This document shows positions 22,397-36,600 of a stretch of 64,000 nt of DNA, in pieces (positions within the stretch are counted from its first letter, which is position 1; every line of letters begins with the position of its first letter). The stretch lies in NCBI GenBank assembly GCA_043228905.1, contig JBHGNT010000001.1, positions 24,118,001 through 24,182,000 of the forward strand. Direction: 5' to 3'. Position numbers and translations under genes: made by a program. The stretch comes from Azolla caroliniana. Its lineage: Eukaryota > Polypodiophyta. Under the pieces are notes generated by a model that saw only the letters and a program-made list of their open reading frames with translations, did not search any database and was not told the DNA's origin.

Positions 22397-22640
22397 GCTC
22401 TGATACCATTGTTGGGTTCTTGTTTTGAATCACAAACTACCCCACTTTAGGATTATGAGAGTATTTATAGACAGGGGGAAAAAACCTCCTAAAGAGGGTA
22501 AAAATGCCCCTATAGTCCTAAGTGTGTTCACACACATTACTACTGAAATATATCAACAGTATATTGTCTTATGCTATACCTTAGAAATCGAGACAAATGG
22601 ACTAAAAAGGGAGAGCTTTGTCCCACATACGGAGTCTCAA
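22397..22640 (-). mobile_element. minus-strand LTR with primer binding site, fragment
   Basis: GCTCTGATACCA at 22397-22408 is the complement of an initiator tRNA-Met PBS. One base on, TGTTGGGTTC (22410) starts an LTR-like stretch whose minus strand holds TATAAATACTC near 22460. The far end is uncertain; TGAGACTCCG ending near 22640 is my best guess. The short gag-like side (22200-22396) has no clear domain. Confidence 0.6.
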
Positions 22641-24320
22641 CGGTTCTAATATAATTGGTTTCCCCCTCACTTATCCCCAAACCATTAAAATTCATTTTTG
22701 AATTTGTCATCGACGTTAACATAATGGGAAAATTTGTTGGTGGTGAAGTGCCTTTGTTAATGTCGAACATGCTACTGATGGTGTAGTGCGAATGGAGAAA
22801 AGCAAAGAAAATACAACTTTTATAATATGTAAAATTTTGATTGAAGTGATCATTGGAAGAAAATGTGAAAAGAATAATCTTAAAATAATAACGAAGTATA
22901 CCTTAAATGGTAAGAGTTAAGTCATCGGTGATTCGGTAACAAAAGAGCAAGGATTTAAAACTCACGAAAAAGCTATAATGCATAAATGATGACATGGAAA
23001 CATAACTCGACATTCATCTTGTCAAAGTGGTTGTTATGGGCATAACATAACTTATCTCATGGTATTTTTTACCTTAGTTTTCTACCTGCATGGATAAAAA
23101 TATGAGGGACAATTGAGAATCTTAAGAAAAGAGGATTACTTTTAATCCTAAGGGTTCAAACAACCCTTAAGTGCCAAGTGTGAACTTGATTGTGGGCCTT
23201 GGGTCTAGTTGTAAATATGGGGCCTAACTAACCTCATCCGAGGATCATTCGATTATATCGAGAATGTAATATTATTGTGAGCTTGCATTCGTACCAAGTA
23301 TGTTTTGAAGCCCACAATGTAATTTTCAAGGCTCGGGTCCATCTTAATCCCTTCGCTTGAGGGTGTTTGGATGATCAACACCCTTCTTTTTTGTATCTTT
23401 ATTTTCTTACATATTTCCTTATCTTCATGCTTACATTAGACTATGCCTATCAATGGTGGTGCATGTTAACTGGAATATACCATTTTTATAAGGCGAGAGA
23501 GCTTCTGGAAAGCTATATAATGAACACAATAGCTCATTGCCGGGTTCACAAGCATTGGGATTCAAATGCCCATGCATCCACATCAAACCGAAACATGAAT
23601 TGCAAACCAAGGAAACATGCCCATTGATTTTGGACATGCCAAGTTAAAACTCAAGGATATCCCCCCAATTCTCTCGTAGTTTTTGACTTTTCTCATTGGA
23701 TGTAAAAATACCCTCATATTATAAAATCTCATGTAAAATTTTATCCAGTTTGTCAAAAGCATAATTGTAGTTCTGCAAGTATTTTATTCCGAACCAATTA
23801 AAAATCAATTGAATATGTTTGTATATACCTATGTAATAGTCTCAATCAAGATGTATGCAACTCTCGAAGAGAGAAGTTACAAAAAAGGCAAGTGGTGAAA
23901 CCCCTTGCAAGGTGAATTAGTTAGTCTTTTGATCCTCCCACTTTGCTCAATAGGAATGTGTTATTGGCATGATTGTCCACAAATAAAAACATTTGTTTTC
24001 CTATGGATTCTAGAGAGACATTATTTTGTATAAACCAAGCGGGCCATTCGTTGTCCACTAATGATAGGCACAATACGAAAGAAGTGAGTGGGAAGTTATC
24101 CTCAAGAGAACAACACGTCCATGTCCTTGCGGGGCATGTGGATATGTTCCTTTGTGAGGGGCCGGATCAAACTACCCCCCCATCTCTTACTACTCAGAAT
24201 TCATGTCGAGTAAAAAGTCGCGGATTCATAATTTTTTTTTGATGATCTACTTTGGCGTTTTCCCGCAAGCTAGCCACATCTCGGAACCTCGTGATTTGAT
24301 GCTCATCTAGTTGGGCCATA
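22641..24320. other. intergenic, nothing recognised
   Basis: This AT-rich stretch lacks convincing ORFs. A weak copia RNase H resemblance (LFCINQAGHSLSTNDRHNT, 24027-24083) is too short to call. The sequence at 23150-23350 resembles LTR-type sequence (GGGTTCAAACAACCC, TATGGGGCCTAACTAACC as in the G3 LTR TATGAGGCTTAACTACC), so an old gypsy LTR may lie there. Confidence 0.35.
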
Positions 24321-24444
24321 TCATATGCTCAAGGTGAGCCACTCCACTCTTCTAAGTAAAAAGCTTGCTCTATATTTGTATGTAGGCGTGCATAAAAACC
24401 TTGCTCTATCTATATACATACATATATATGTGCATGCATGTATC

Positions 24445-24540
24445 ATGTATGTATGTATGTATGTATGTATGTATGTATGTATGTATGTAGAGGTAGAGAG
24501 AGTGAGAGTGAGAGTGAGAGTGAAAGCAACACCAGCACCA
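24445..24540. repeat. (GTAT)n and (GAGAGT)n microsatellites in the BIO gene leader
   Basis: About eleven GTAT units (24445-24487) are followed by GAGAGTGAGAGT repeats to about 24522. They lie 140-230 bp upstream of the start codon, in promoter or 5'UTR. Length is probably polymorphic. Confidence 0.9.
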
Positions 24541-24678
24541 TCCATACCATCATCATCATGCATATGCATAATATGCAGGCGGCAGAACGAATACAGAGAA
24601 GAGAGGCTGCTTCGTCAGTCTAATAAGCCATCACCACATATTCCTCCAATCCAAGACGACATCCAGCACGAAAGAAAC

Positions 24679-27600
24679 ATGCCTGCTCAATTCAGACGCT
24701 TCTCCAAAAGGCTAATTCTGTCTGCTTCAGCTCACGGTCTATGGCGCCCAAGGTCTCTCTGCTCTTCCTGTATTGATCTCCCCCCTCTCGAAGCTTCCAC
24801 TCCATCCATCACAGTGTGGGGAGCAAACACAAACGTCGGGAAAACGCTTATCTCTGCAGGTCTCTCCCTATCGCTCCTATCATCTGGATCAAGTGTCTGC
24901 TACATAAAACCTGTTCAGACTGGTTTTCCAAAAGACTCTGATTCAGGTTTCGTCTTTAACAAGGTAATTCATATCATACCTTATGCATTCAGAGAAGAGG
25001 AGAGCGTACGCATCACATTTTGGAATCATTAAATGCAAAAATATAATTTGAATGACCACCAAAGTTCTTCATTTGAATTAAGAAGATTATATGTATATAT
25101 CTCACGTCGTGGAATAATTCCAAAAGAGTATATGTACGCATCACATTGCGTAATTCTAAGTTGAAGAGAGCATGCGTATACACCACTCACCAGTCTAAGA
25201 AGATGAGGAGAGCATGCGTATGCACCATTCACCACTCTCCAATGAAGAGGAGAGCATGTGTATGCACCACTCACCACTCTCTGATGAAGAGGAGAGCATA
25301 TGTATGCACCACTCACCGCTCTCCGATGAAGAGGAGAGCATGCATATGCACCACTCACCGCTCTCCAATGAAGAGGAGAGCATTCGTATGCACTATTCAC
25401 CACTCTGCAATGAAGAGTAGAGCATTCGAATGCACCACTCACCACTCTCAAATGAAGAGGAGAGCATGCATGAGCACCACTCTTAGAAGAAGAGGAGAGC
25501 ATGTATATATCACAATATATACTAGTTCTGAGGCGAAGAGAAGATAACTCGTTCTAAGAAGAAGAGGAGTGTTTATGTATCACATTGTATCCTCACTTTA
25601 TCTGTTATGATTATCACATTGCAAAAGACTCTGATTCTTGTTTCGTCTTTGACAAGGTACGGCATATCCTAATGCATTTAAAAAGCGATTGCAATCGGAG
25701 AGTATATGCGTCACATTGCATCCACAATGTGTCTCCTATGGTTGTCAACTGTCAGGAACATTCAAGGATCCATGGAGAGGTGCCTTTTAGCACTAGGAAG
25801 TTGATTGACATTCGGAATGGTCTCTATAGTTCTGAAAAATGCAAAGTACCTTTCCACATCAAGAATGACTTATATAGTTTTGAAGAAGGCCTTTTTGAAA
25901 GTAATCTTGATGTTCATAATGGGAACTGGTCGACTAGATCGATGCTCAGCCATGAAACTCCTCATGATGCGTCTTCTTGTTTCATATCGAGTACTGAATG
26001 GAGTTGGTTCCGGCCTGTTTCGCCTCATGTGGCAGCGGCTGAGGAAGGGCTTATTGTGGATGATTCTGTCCTTTTAGATAGAGTAGCAAATTCACTGGCA
26101 TGTTTTCAGAAAGGGTGTATTCACTCGGAGCATAGAAGTCAAGGCTTCCCAACATGGGCTATTATTGAAACTGCAGGCGGTATTGCTAGCCCTGGTCCAT
26201 CTGGAACTTTACAATGTGATCTCTACAGGTAGGTAAGATTCTCATTTAAACTCCTCCAATGGAAAACATTAAACCTCTCCCGCTCAAGGTCTTATAATTG
26301 TGTCTTGTGGTTGAGAATTGTATGGATCCTTGTAATTGCGGTCAAGTTATTGGCAATTTATTTTCTAGTTTGCGTGGATCCTTGAAGAGAATGCAATAAG
26401 CAATGTGTTTTGTTCTGAGATATACATGTTATACTTTTTAGACATAGTTTTAACTGAACTTGCAGGCCTTTGAGGTTGCCCGGTATTCTTGTTGGAGATG
26501 GAAAATTAGGTGGCATTTCAAGTACGATTGCGGCATATGAAAGCTTATCAAGTCGTGGCTATGATGTAGATGCAATCATTTTGCTGGACCATCAACTTGG
26601 GAATGAATATCAATTACGAGATTATTTACAACATAGGTTGTACATTGTTTTCTGTTGTCCTTCTAAAGAAACTCATTAGCTAGAAGCTTCATCATTAAAC
26701 CACTAGCTTTGATGTTAACATTGGTCCACCCCAAGCCGTTCGGCTAAAATGAAGTGGAGGTAATGTTTGATATCTTTTATGGAAAGCATAAGATTTCCTT
26801 GTTAACTTAGAACAACATAGAATCCAAAGTGTATTTGCATGCATCACTGCATCACTCTTGAATTATGCTTTGGCCTTTCTAAAGTGGGGGGAATTTCTTT
26901 GGAGCATCTCTAGGGGAATTGAGTTCTATTGCAATGCTCTCATGTTGGTTTGGTGTTATATATTTTGGGTAAAGCTTTGCAATTTGGGTATGAACTTGTG
27001 GATTCAGTAGAACTACCTCGACAATGTTTATAAATGATGTCCTATTGAAGTGAAAATTAGTATTCATCCCTTTTTATTTCTATTTGTTTGCCTTGTTAAG
27101 TTCTACTTGAGGGTTTGTTTTTGATTTAGGTATGGTTTAGAATAAGATTCAGCAGAACTTTGACCTGATCAATTAACTTTCTTAATGAAAAGACTATAGA
27201 TGTGGGAAGGAAGATCCTGGTCTCAGGATATACAGCAGAGGGGACGTGGCCTTTTGTATTGTGCATTGCATATGCATAGCGAGGGCATCCTGCATGGGAG
27301 TCCAATGTCTTTTCTTTAGAGATATTTGGTCTAACAATCGGCAACGGTTCGGTTAAGTTTGAGAGTGTCAAAACCAAACTGTTTAAAAATTTTGAAACTT
27401 GAACTGAACTGAACCGTTAAAAAATTGCAAACCGTTAAACCGTGGTTTCGTGGTTCGGTTTCAGTTTTCAACTAAGGTCAAAATTCAAATTTTAAACTAT
27501 AAAAATTTAAAAAATTTCATTAAATTTCAGAATTTTAAAGATTTTCCTAAAATGTGAGAATAAGGCTTGAAACTGAAAAGATTCTTTAAAATTAATTTTT

Positions 27601-30600
27601 TCTTTTACAAAAATAAATAAATAAAAAATAAATCAAAACCGTTCAACCGTTTAAACAGCGGTTTCTAACTGTTGAAACCGAACTGAACTGTTTAAAAAAA
27701 CCTGAACCTGAACCTGAACAGAACTGAACCGATTAAACTGTTAAGCTGCGGTTCGGTTCGGTTCGGTTCAAACCGAACCATTGCCTGCTGTTAATTTGGT
27801 CTACATAAATGACTCAAATCCCTCCTATGGGGTAACCAATTTGATGTGGATGATTGTATGTACTTGGCTACGTTTGCATCTTTGGAGTTGAGCTTTGAGC
27901 ATTGGCCATGATCCTACTTTTGATAGTAGCTTGGAAGTGGTTGAATCTCTCAACCATTGATTTTGATCATTTATACTGTCCAGTTGGTTTTAAGTGCTAT
28001 CTGTTTGTTAATAGGGCTACATGTGACTTTTTTCTTTATCTGGAAACTCCTCATATCCACTTTTGCTTTGATAAGAAAATTCTCTGATGAAGCCAGATAT
28101 CAAAAGGACATGTTTCATACCTGACTCAGGAACTCAACCTGCAACTTTGCATGCATATATTCTATATATCATTGACTGTGTTCCTTTCTTATGTTTACAG
28201 GCTCCCTGTCCTAGTTCTTCCATCTCTCCCTCATGATGTGAATGATGAACTTATTCAATGGTTTATACAATCTGGCAAAAATTTTTCTCAGCTTCAGCAG
28301 CATTTAGAGGCAACACATACACAAAAGCTAAGTAGATTGCGTGATATGAAAAAGAAAGCAGATCAATTACTTTGGTGGCCTTTCACACAACATTCTCTTG
28401 TTCCTGAAGAGAAGATAACTGTTATTGATGCTCGTGCTGGTGACACATTCACAATTTACAAGGTTTGTATTTCCACTTGATGATAAGGCTGCATTCATGA
28501 AATTTTGAATTTAAAGTAGACTATAATGCTACACTTATGGATTTGTGAATAAGCAGAATATAGTTTTGCAACATCAAATTTTGGAAAAGATAATCTTGTG
28601 CTTGCTGGTCCTATGTATCACAGAATTGATGACAGCAACAGGCATTATCATCATGCACGTCTATTCATGTTGGTACCAGATTGCCCTTCTCCGCTATTAA
28701 GCAGTTCACTAAGTTATCTCCTCTTGGCTATTGTGTTATGTAATATCCTCTCTTTTAGGCCAACTATGGTTGTTTTGAGATAATAAGCTGGCATGTCCCT
28801 TAGTCATTTATTCATGCAAGTTATTGTGGCTATGCTAGTCAACCTCATATCTTCTGCTCACTAACCCGAAACCCTCTTGAAAGAGGATTGTTCTGTTTCT
28901 TGCCTATCCCTTCTTTGTACATGATTGATGGCCGGTAAGCAAACCTTTGAAAGCAGATGGAGAGATGATGTTAGCACCACACATGCAGATCCAACTTAAT
29001 ATTTTCCTTGACTACTCAATATTACATAAACTTTGTATATCTATCCACAGACCCTAAAGATCAGGCCGCCTGGACACGTGGGGCCCTATGATACATTGGC
29101 TTACTATAACACTCATGCATAATCTACTTATAAGGGTTTCTTCAAGGAAGGGTCGTTTATGGAACCGTCAAGTACATTGCTCTCTTGGGCAGGATGGTCT
29201 TGCTGGAAAGTAGTTTAGGATAAATAATAATCAATTGCTAAATATTGAATAATAGGGATACCACATACATGATTTAGGTAATATGATGAATGACTGCTTT
29301 AGACAACTGCTACTAGGAATTCTGCTTTAGACAACTGCATTTTGCTAATTCATTTATTTTGTTCTTTAATCAGGATGTTAGGAATTCTGAAGTCATGATG
29401 CAACAATTTGATGGTTGTGCAAGTTGGTGGACCCAAGGACCAGATATTAAATTACAGGTGATATATGGCTATGCGATTCATGATGTGATAAAACCATTTA
29501 CTTTTCTATTGGGTTTTAGAATTTAAATATGTTTTGTCAAGCCCTCTTATTAATTAAAGTATATTATGCAGTTGGAGATTTCAAGGCAAATTGGCTATGC
29601 TGCTGGAAGGTTTGGACATGTGATGCTTCCTGAAAATGTTTATGAACCTGCACTGCAGTGCGCAGAACTCTTGATTAACCTCATTGGGAAAGGTGAAACC
29701 TACTTTCGTATGTGCTTAAAAGTTTATTTTGCATGTCAAACCAAATTATAAATGATCTTTTAGTGACTAGATGTTGAACTTTGTTCACATGCTCTTAGAA
29801 AGCAAAATACTGCGTCCATATCACTATCTGATGTGTTGCCTCATATTTGTGAATTTATGCATGAATTATGAATAGAGCGTGGGAAAGAGAGAGATTAAAT
29901 TAAAATAGAACATCACAATAAAAATATCCAGTCATTCTACATGTGTACAGGTTGGGCGGACAGGGTATATTATTCAGACAATGGCTCTACAGCTGTTGAG
30001 ATTGCCATAAAGATGGCATTCCGCAAATACCTTCATGATAAAAATCTCCTTGCAATTTGCAACTCTGAGAAGGAATCTCACAACTTGAAGGTACAGTTAT
30101 AATCATACATTGTCAGATTTCAAACCATTTTGCTGCTAATAAGCGTTACTGTATTTTTGATGTTCCTTATTTGTTGTTTTACATTCCTGAGAATACAAGA
30201 ACACATGATTCATAGAAAGGGGAGGGGGTATCTCACCCAAAAACTACGAGAAAGTCCTCTCTCCAATTAGAATGCATGAATCATAGTGTTCCCTATCAAC
30301 TTTTAGGAAAGACTTTCCTAACAGGGTGGCTATGTGCTACCTAAGATATTCTTGTTTTGGGTTTTCAAGATTAGAAAAACAGATATTCCTTAAAAGGGAT
30401 GCACTTTATCAAAAATCTAGGGAAGTACAAATTATATGCACTTCCCGTTGTCATCAGGAGAGAAGTTTGAGACATCTAAAGCTCATCATAAATATGGGAT
30501 GAGAGCTCAGGATAAAGAAAAGGATACTGTCCTTGTCTGTGGTTATTCTTCTAATCTGTTGTCATTCACAATAATTATGATTGCATCATTAATTCATACT

Positions 30601-33600
30601 CATATATAAATTTTAAGGATTAGATAGATTTTTACTCCCTCTTGCTACACAAGCAATGGTTAAACTCCCGTGATCATGAGAACATTTTTCCTCTGTACAA
30701 TGTCTTGAGGTGTACTACATACACTCTTCTTGAACAAATTAGAAAGAGTCGATGTACCAGGGGGAGATTCTGAATATGGACTGGTGGGGAAATGACGCCA
30801 CACGTGTACTATTAGCAAATACACACTTGTTTAACAGCCTAGAAAGAGTCGACGTCCCAGGGGAAGCTTCTGGAAATGGACAGATTGAGAAATGTATTAG
30901 TGGGTATCTATCACCACAATAATTTAATGAGTAGTGTATTAGTTGTGTGCATATGGTTTGCAGAATTTTCAGCATCCTATAAATTCCAGTGTGGCTACAA
31001 TTATAAGTGATGATTACACCTGCCTCATCGGTTGTGAATAACTCAGAAGTTAATAGTTTGAAGTGATTCCAAGAATTAATCTATCCACTCACGGTTTTGT
31101 GCTTGTCTGTCTTCGCCCAGATTTGCTCATTTCTCGTTATTGGCATGATACAGACTTGAAATTGAGATAAAGCAAAATGTTTATGGAAGAGATTATGTAG
31201 ATTGAAGATTGTAGATCTGGTCATCATATTTATTTCAAAGTATTGATTCAAATTGAAATATGCTTACAATGCGCATGATATTTTTGGCACCGCAGGTGAT
31301 TGCCCTGAAAGGTTCTTATCATGGTGATACACTGGGTGCACAAGATGCACAATCTCCATCTCCATACACGGGTTTTCTTCAGCAACCCTGGTAATGTATT
31401 CCATATTGATATTGTGGTCAGCTAGACAGTAGCCTTTTTGCTTACTTTCTGTAAACAGGTACAAAGGGAGAGGACTGTTTTTGGATGCCCCCCAAATTTT
31501 TATGCTTAATGGGAAGTGGCAAGTCCTTCTTCCAGAAAGCTTCCATGCTTTGCAACCAGGATCAATTTTAAATGGTAAGGCATTCTCTGGCATGAAATAA
31601 TAGGAAATGAGCACGTCATAACCATTTAGTATGATTGTGCATGGAACTATACTAAGTAATATTTTTTCGATACAATGATTTACATAAACATATAAATATG
31701 AAAATGTGTTTTTATGGAGAGAACCCTGTTTCTGGTAAGTAAAAGAGCAATTCATCAGTTCATTTGCATGTGAAACAGAAAATAGTAGGACTTGGCTATC
31801 ATGCATTTTATGGCTTAATGCGTGGATATGCTACCACGGTTTACTTTCAACAGAAATATTCTTTGAATCAAGAGATGATTTGTTTGACAAACAACGGGAT
31901 CAATCAAAATTTGCTGATGTATACAAGAACTACGTGAAAGATTGTCTCTCCTCTTGCATGGACGCTTTACCAGCAGCATTGATAATTGAGCCAGGTATGC
32001 ACTTTGATCTAGAAAGCATTGGTTTGAGTAAATTAGGAAGCTTTAATATATTTTGGCAAGGATTATTGAGTTAGATTTTTGTATTTGAAATAATTATCTC
32101 AAAGAATTATGTCTTACAAGGTCAATGCTAAGATTGGGTTGAAACATTAAGAGTGGAATATTGCATGCAGATCACTCAAGCACATCCAAAGAACACATAG
32201 TTATGAGTTATCATGTTACAATCTCATAGTGCCTTGTGAGTGGCTCACTAAGGATAGACACAACTTAATGTCGTAAAGAAGAAGTCGCACCTTGTATAAT
32301 TCCCACATACCACCATAAGTTGTCGTAGAGAGGTACTGTTTTTTGTCCAGCAATAGTGCTGTTAGATACTGTAAAATATTCCCTATCTGGTATGTTTCGC
32401 TTGATCACACATGGGCATATCTTTCACTTGTTATCAAGGTCTCGCACATAGATTAAGAAAATAATATTTTGACTTAGTGTTACAGTGCTCTAATGTATAG
32501 TGATGTGCTACAACTTTTTAGATATGTAAATATTGCATACATGTATACGTCATCTATATTAATTTGAAACAATAGTGCAATGTTTCACTAAGTTTCCAAG
32601 AGCTTGATCATGCATGGGCATATGTTTCACTTGTTATCAAGGTCACACATAAAATTGGTTCGTAAGAAAAAAAAAGTTTTAGTGTTATAGTGCTGCTCGA
32701 ATATGTTACGCTTAGAGAGCTCGGCTTCAATCTTAAATATATGTAAATATTACATATATATGTTGGCATGTATGTATCTATCAATCAATATTGACTTGGA
32801 AAGAACAGTGCACTGCTCTATGCTACTGTAAATTGAAAAGAATGGGCATGCAGACCCACCGTGACTTGCTTTGTTACTGGCTGAATGCTATGATTGAACC
32901 AAAACAAGTAATGGCCACCCAGCTTCAGAGTTATTGTTCATAGTTCTTTGTCTTTGGTAACCTTGTCTCTCACGCATACATATACTTATAGTACACACAA
33001 TCAAGTTGATCTTTGCTGCACTACTTAACACCTTGATAGAATGACTTGTCTTGTTCTTTGCATCCACAAACAACTGCACTGGTCTTGCAGATTTGCCTTG
33101 TCAGCAAGCATAACCATACAAACAATGCCACTTCTAAAGCACTCCTAATTCTCATGACCACGAAGGTCTGTTCAGGTAATTGAATGTATGAACATTATAT
33201 GTATGACTACTATATGGTTATACATATGTAAAAAACGTTTGGCATTATCCCTACTAAACAGGCTGGGGTGGCAACTATGAGCTATTTCTGCCCGGTCTGT
33301 TTACAACTCAACCTCTATCAAATGCTGCTATTCCTCAAATTGGGCAAGAGAATCCCATTGCAGTTACAGCCTGATGCTTCTTTCCCTGCACCCAGAAATA
33401 GTTTTCTAATGCCAGATCCTGCTGTTCCATCCCCCCATGCTTTTTGCAATTTTCTAATACTATACAGAGGATGTTAAATGATTCAGATGGACACAACAAT
33501 TACAACATGTGTTTGATTATTTGAAGAAGGTATTAGATGAACTTTTTTATTCATCTCTTTTGAAGTTTCTATTTTGCAGTTATTCATGGAGCAGGTGGGA

Positions 33601-36600
33601 TGATGTTGGTGGACCCATTGTTCCAACGAATATTGATTGCAGAATGCAGAGAGAGGAAGATACCTGTGATTTTTGATGAAGTGTTTGCTGGATGTTGGAG
33701 ACTTGGTGTGCAGGTGTGAAAAATGTCAGAACAATATGCCTCATAGGAGTTATAAATGTGATACAAATTTATTTTTATCATAGAACAGTTGTGCTTCTGT
33801 CTTTCCCACATCATCAATTTATGCTGTCCTCATCTGCCATGGAACTAGAATACCAAGAATGTAGCACTTTTCAATTTTTTTCTCTCGTTAGCAATGCCTT
33901 ATACATACATACATACATGTTTGCATGCATGTATATGTGCATACACACATACCCACATATACAGCGGGATTCCTGACATTTTTACTGTTATTGTTCAATA
34001 GAAAACCAAAGTTCTAATTCTCCTGATATATACGGATCACAGCTCCTGATATTACTTTCATTGTTCATGGGCGATCAAAGTTCTGATTCTCCTTGCTACT
34101 TTTTATCGGCAGGCTTGATTCTGTTGACTCTCTATGGCTCTAGCTGCCTGTTTGTTGCCTCTTCAGTTTCGCCAGTCCTCCTGGATACAGTCTCACTTTG
34201 CTTCATTGGCTGTTGAGTTTTCCTGAAACAAGGTTTCGTCCCTGGTGTTTCTTAGAATTTTGTCTGTGCTGTGTGTTCTAATTATGTTTGGAGAGTCTTA
34301 TGTCTCCTATCTCATGCTGCTGGTCTTTCTTTCTTTCTTCTTTTCATTTCGGCTAGTTTTGCTAAGTTTGGAGAGGGAAAGTCTGGTTCCCTCTGCTGAG
34401 TGTCCCCTCCTTTCCATGTAGGGTGATTGCCACTCTACTGGGATCAGCAGGTACATTATTTCGAGTATGTTGAAAGATTTGCTGTTATAAGATTTCCATA
34501 TTTTAAACATTTACTGGATATTTGCTTTATGAACCATTTAGTAACTCAAACCTCTGTGCTGCTATTTATGGTTTGATACATCAGTTGACATGACATTTAT
34601 CTTGACTAGGTTTGTTCTATCACTGCTGATGCAACATGTACTTAATGTTCCTCACTTTATAGATTATTGGAAAATCTGGTTCTTGATATTGTGTACCATT
34701 CCTGTGATGGAATATTTACAATTTTGTTTTGAATGTGGTGATAAATTGGTTATCAATTTGGGTTCCAAAAATCTTGCATCATGAATTATACTAGTTTGTT
34801 CTAAAGAGGTTGAAATATACTTGTTGCAGTCATGTGCCAAATATCTTCATTCTACACCAGATATAGCATGCTATTCTAAACTTCTGACTGGTGGCAGTAT
34901 CCCTCTCGCGGTAACACTTGCGTCTGCTTCTGTGTTTGAAGCATTCAAGGGGTCTTCAAAGGTATGGATGTGATGCAGTCAATGTATTTGTGATAAGTGG
35001 GATATACTAGTAGCCATTTTGAGATGGGGAACTTTGAAATGCAGAGGTAGCTAAACTGATAAGATGTATGGTTTCAATACGGGAAAGGGGTTCAAAGAGA
35101 GAGTTATGAATGGACAAAAAAAGTTGTGCACGAGTTCAAATCTTACTAGTGCCTCTTTTAAGGTTGCAGCAGTATGGAAGGACTTAATGGGGCTATTGCA
35201 TCTTCTAGCTGTGTTTTGTCAAACCAATCTGTATGCATGCATATATGAGAAATGGAGAACACATTGATGAAGTCACTAGTATACATGGTTCCACCTTCAT
35301 CTCCACTTGAGATGGGGGAAATGGCACAGCTAACAATTTGCATTATTCTTCGAAAATTAGATTATCAGTCATGACTATTACTGCAAATCATAGTGTTTTT
35401 CTAATGCAGATGTATAATCTAATGTTCATGGCTAATAATCAATCGTAGAAGAAGAATGCAGATTGTTAGATGTATGCTTGTGCATATTGTTATCCTGTGC
35501 TAGAAAATGATTGAAACTCATGTGTATTCGAGATTGGAGGGTTTTTTTAAGTTTTTGCATCAGTTTACATAATGCATAAATAAAAAATTTATTTCCATTT
35601 CTATATCCCGTTTCCACTCCCCTTGTTTGCTCCCTGCTGTAGGTTCCAGCTGTCCCGAGGTTACCTGTCAACCATTTCCTCTGACCACCTCTGTCTTCTC
35701 ATTCAACCCCAATATTCTTAATGGCCCAAACAAGTTCCAATTTCCAAGCTCCTGTTTTTTGGATCTCCATCACATCAATATAGTTTAGAGCATATTTGTT
35801 AATCCATTTCGTATCAAGAGACCCATGGTTATTGTAGGAAGAAACTGCTAGATAGGGTGTATTGCCACTGATGCATCCTTATGTTAATGAGGGTTGTCCC
35901 GATTTATTCTGAACACATTCCAATAACGTGATGTTACAGTGGCAGTAAGGGATAGGCAATGCTATTTAAATCTATAACACTGAGAAACATACCCTTTGAG
36001 AGAGGTATGCTGATGGAGACCAAAGTTGAGCACTTAGCTGTAATATTGTAACAGCTGTAAAATGAAGACAAGAATAATAAATATTTTGTAAACTGTATAA
36101 ATGTTATTTTTTTATATGCAGTTACAAGCTCTTCTTCATGGACATTCATATTCAGGGCATGCAATAGGTTGTCAGGCTGCAATCACTTCATTAAAATGGT
36201 TTAGCAATCGTGAAACCAATAAAAATCTGCTACCTTGTGGGACACGTTTAGTGGAGGTGAGCATAGCTTTAATATGGTATGATTTTTTATTACTAAATCT
36301 AATTAATCACACGTTCATCTCCAGCTATGGGAACCAAAGATTGTGAATGAACTCTCCATGCATCCAGCACTACAACGAGTTATCTCACTTGGGACAGTGT
36401 TTGCAGTAGAACTCAAAAGTGATGCTTCTGATAGTGGGTAAGTGTTTATAAAGTAGCATTAAAGGCATATCTGCTTATAGTTTTTGTTCTGATGATAAGC
36501 GAAATTATAAACCCGTTGGAAAATAAATAAGCAAGTGACTGTATATGTCTATCAAGTTTGAGGGATTCTTAATCAATAATTGGACGTTTCTAGTCATATG

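Noticed and set aside
23973-24242. 89-codon frame with slight copia RNase H resemblance
   Set aside because: The match is about 15 residues long and no neighbouring copia domain is present.
25029-25547. Open frames of 133-157 codons on both strands with 14-residue repeats
   Set aside because: Produced by a 42-bp minisatellite inside an intron; open in several frames at once.
25756-25756. Alternative start of BIO exon 2 at 25756 (acceptor 25754-25755)
   Set aside because: In frame and possible, but it would drop the stretch RRVYASHCIHNVSPM, which looks like conserved coding sequence, and the acceptor at 25656 has a better pyrimidine run. Kept as an alternative in the gene entry.
31264-31806. 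180-codon minus-strand frame
   Set aside because: Overlaps BIO exons 8 and 9 antisense; no domain and no supporting signals.
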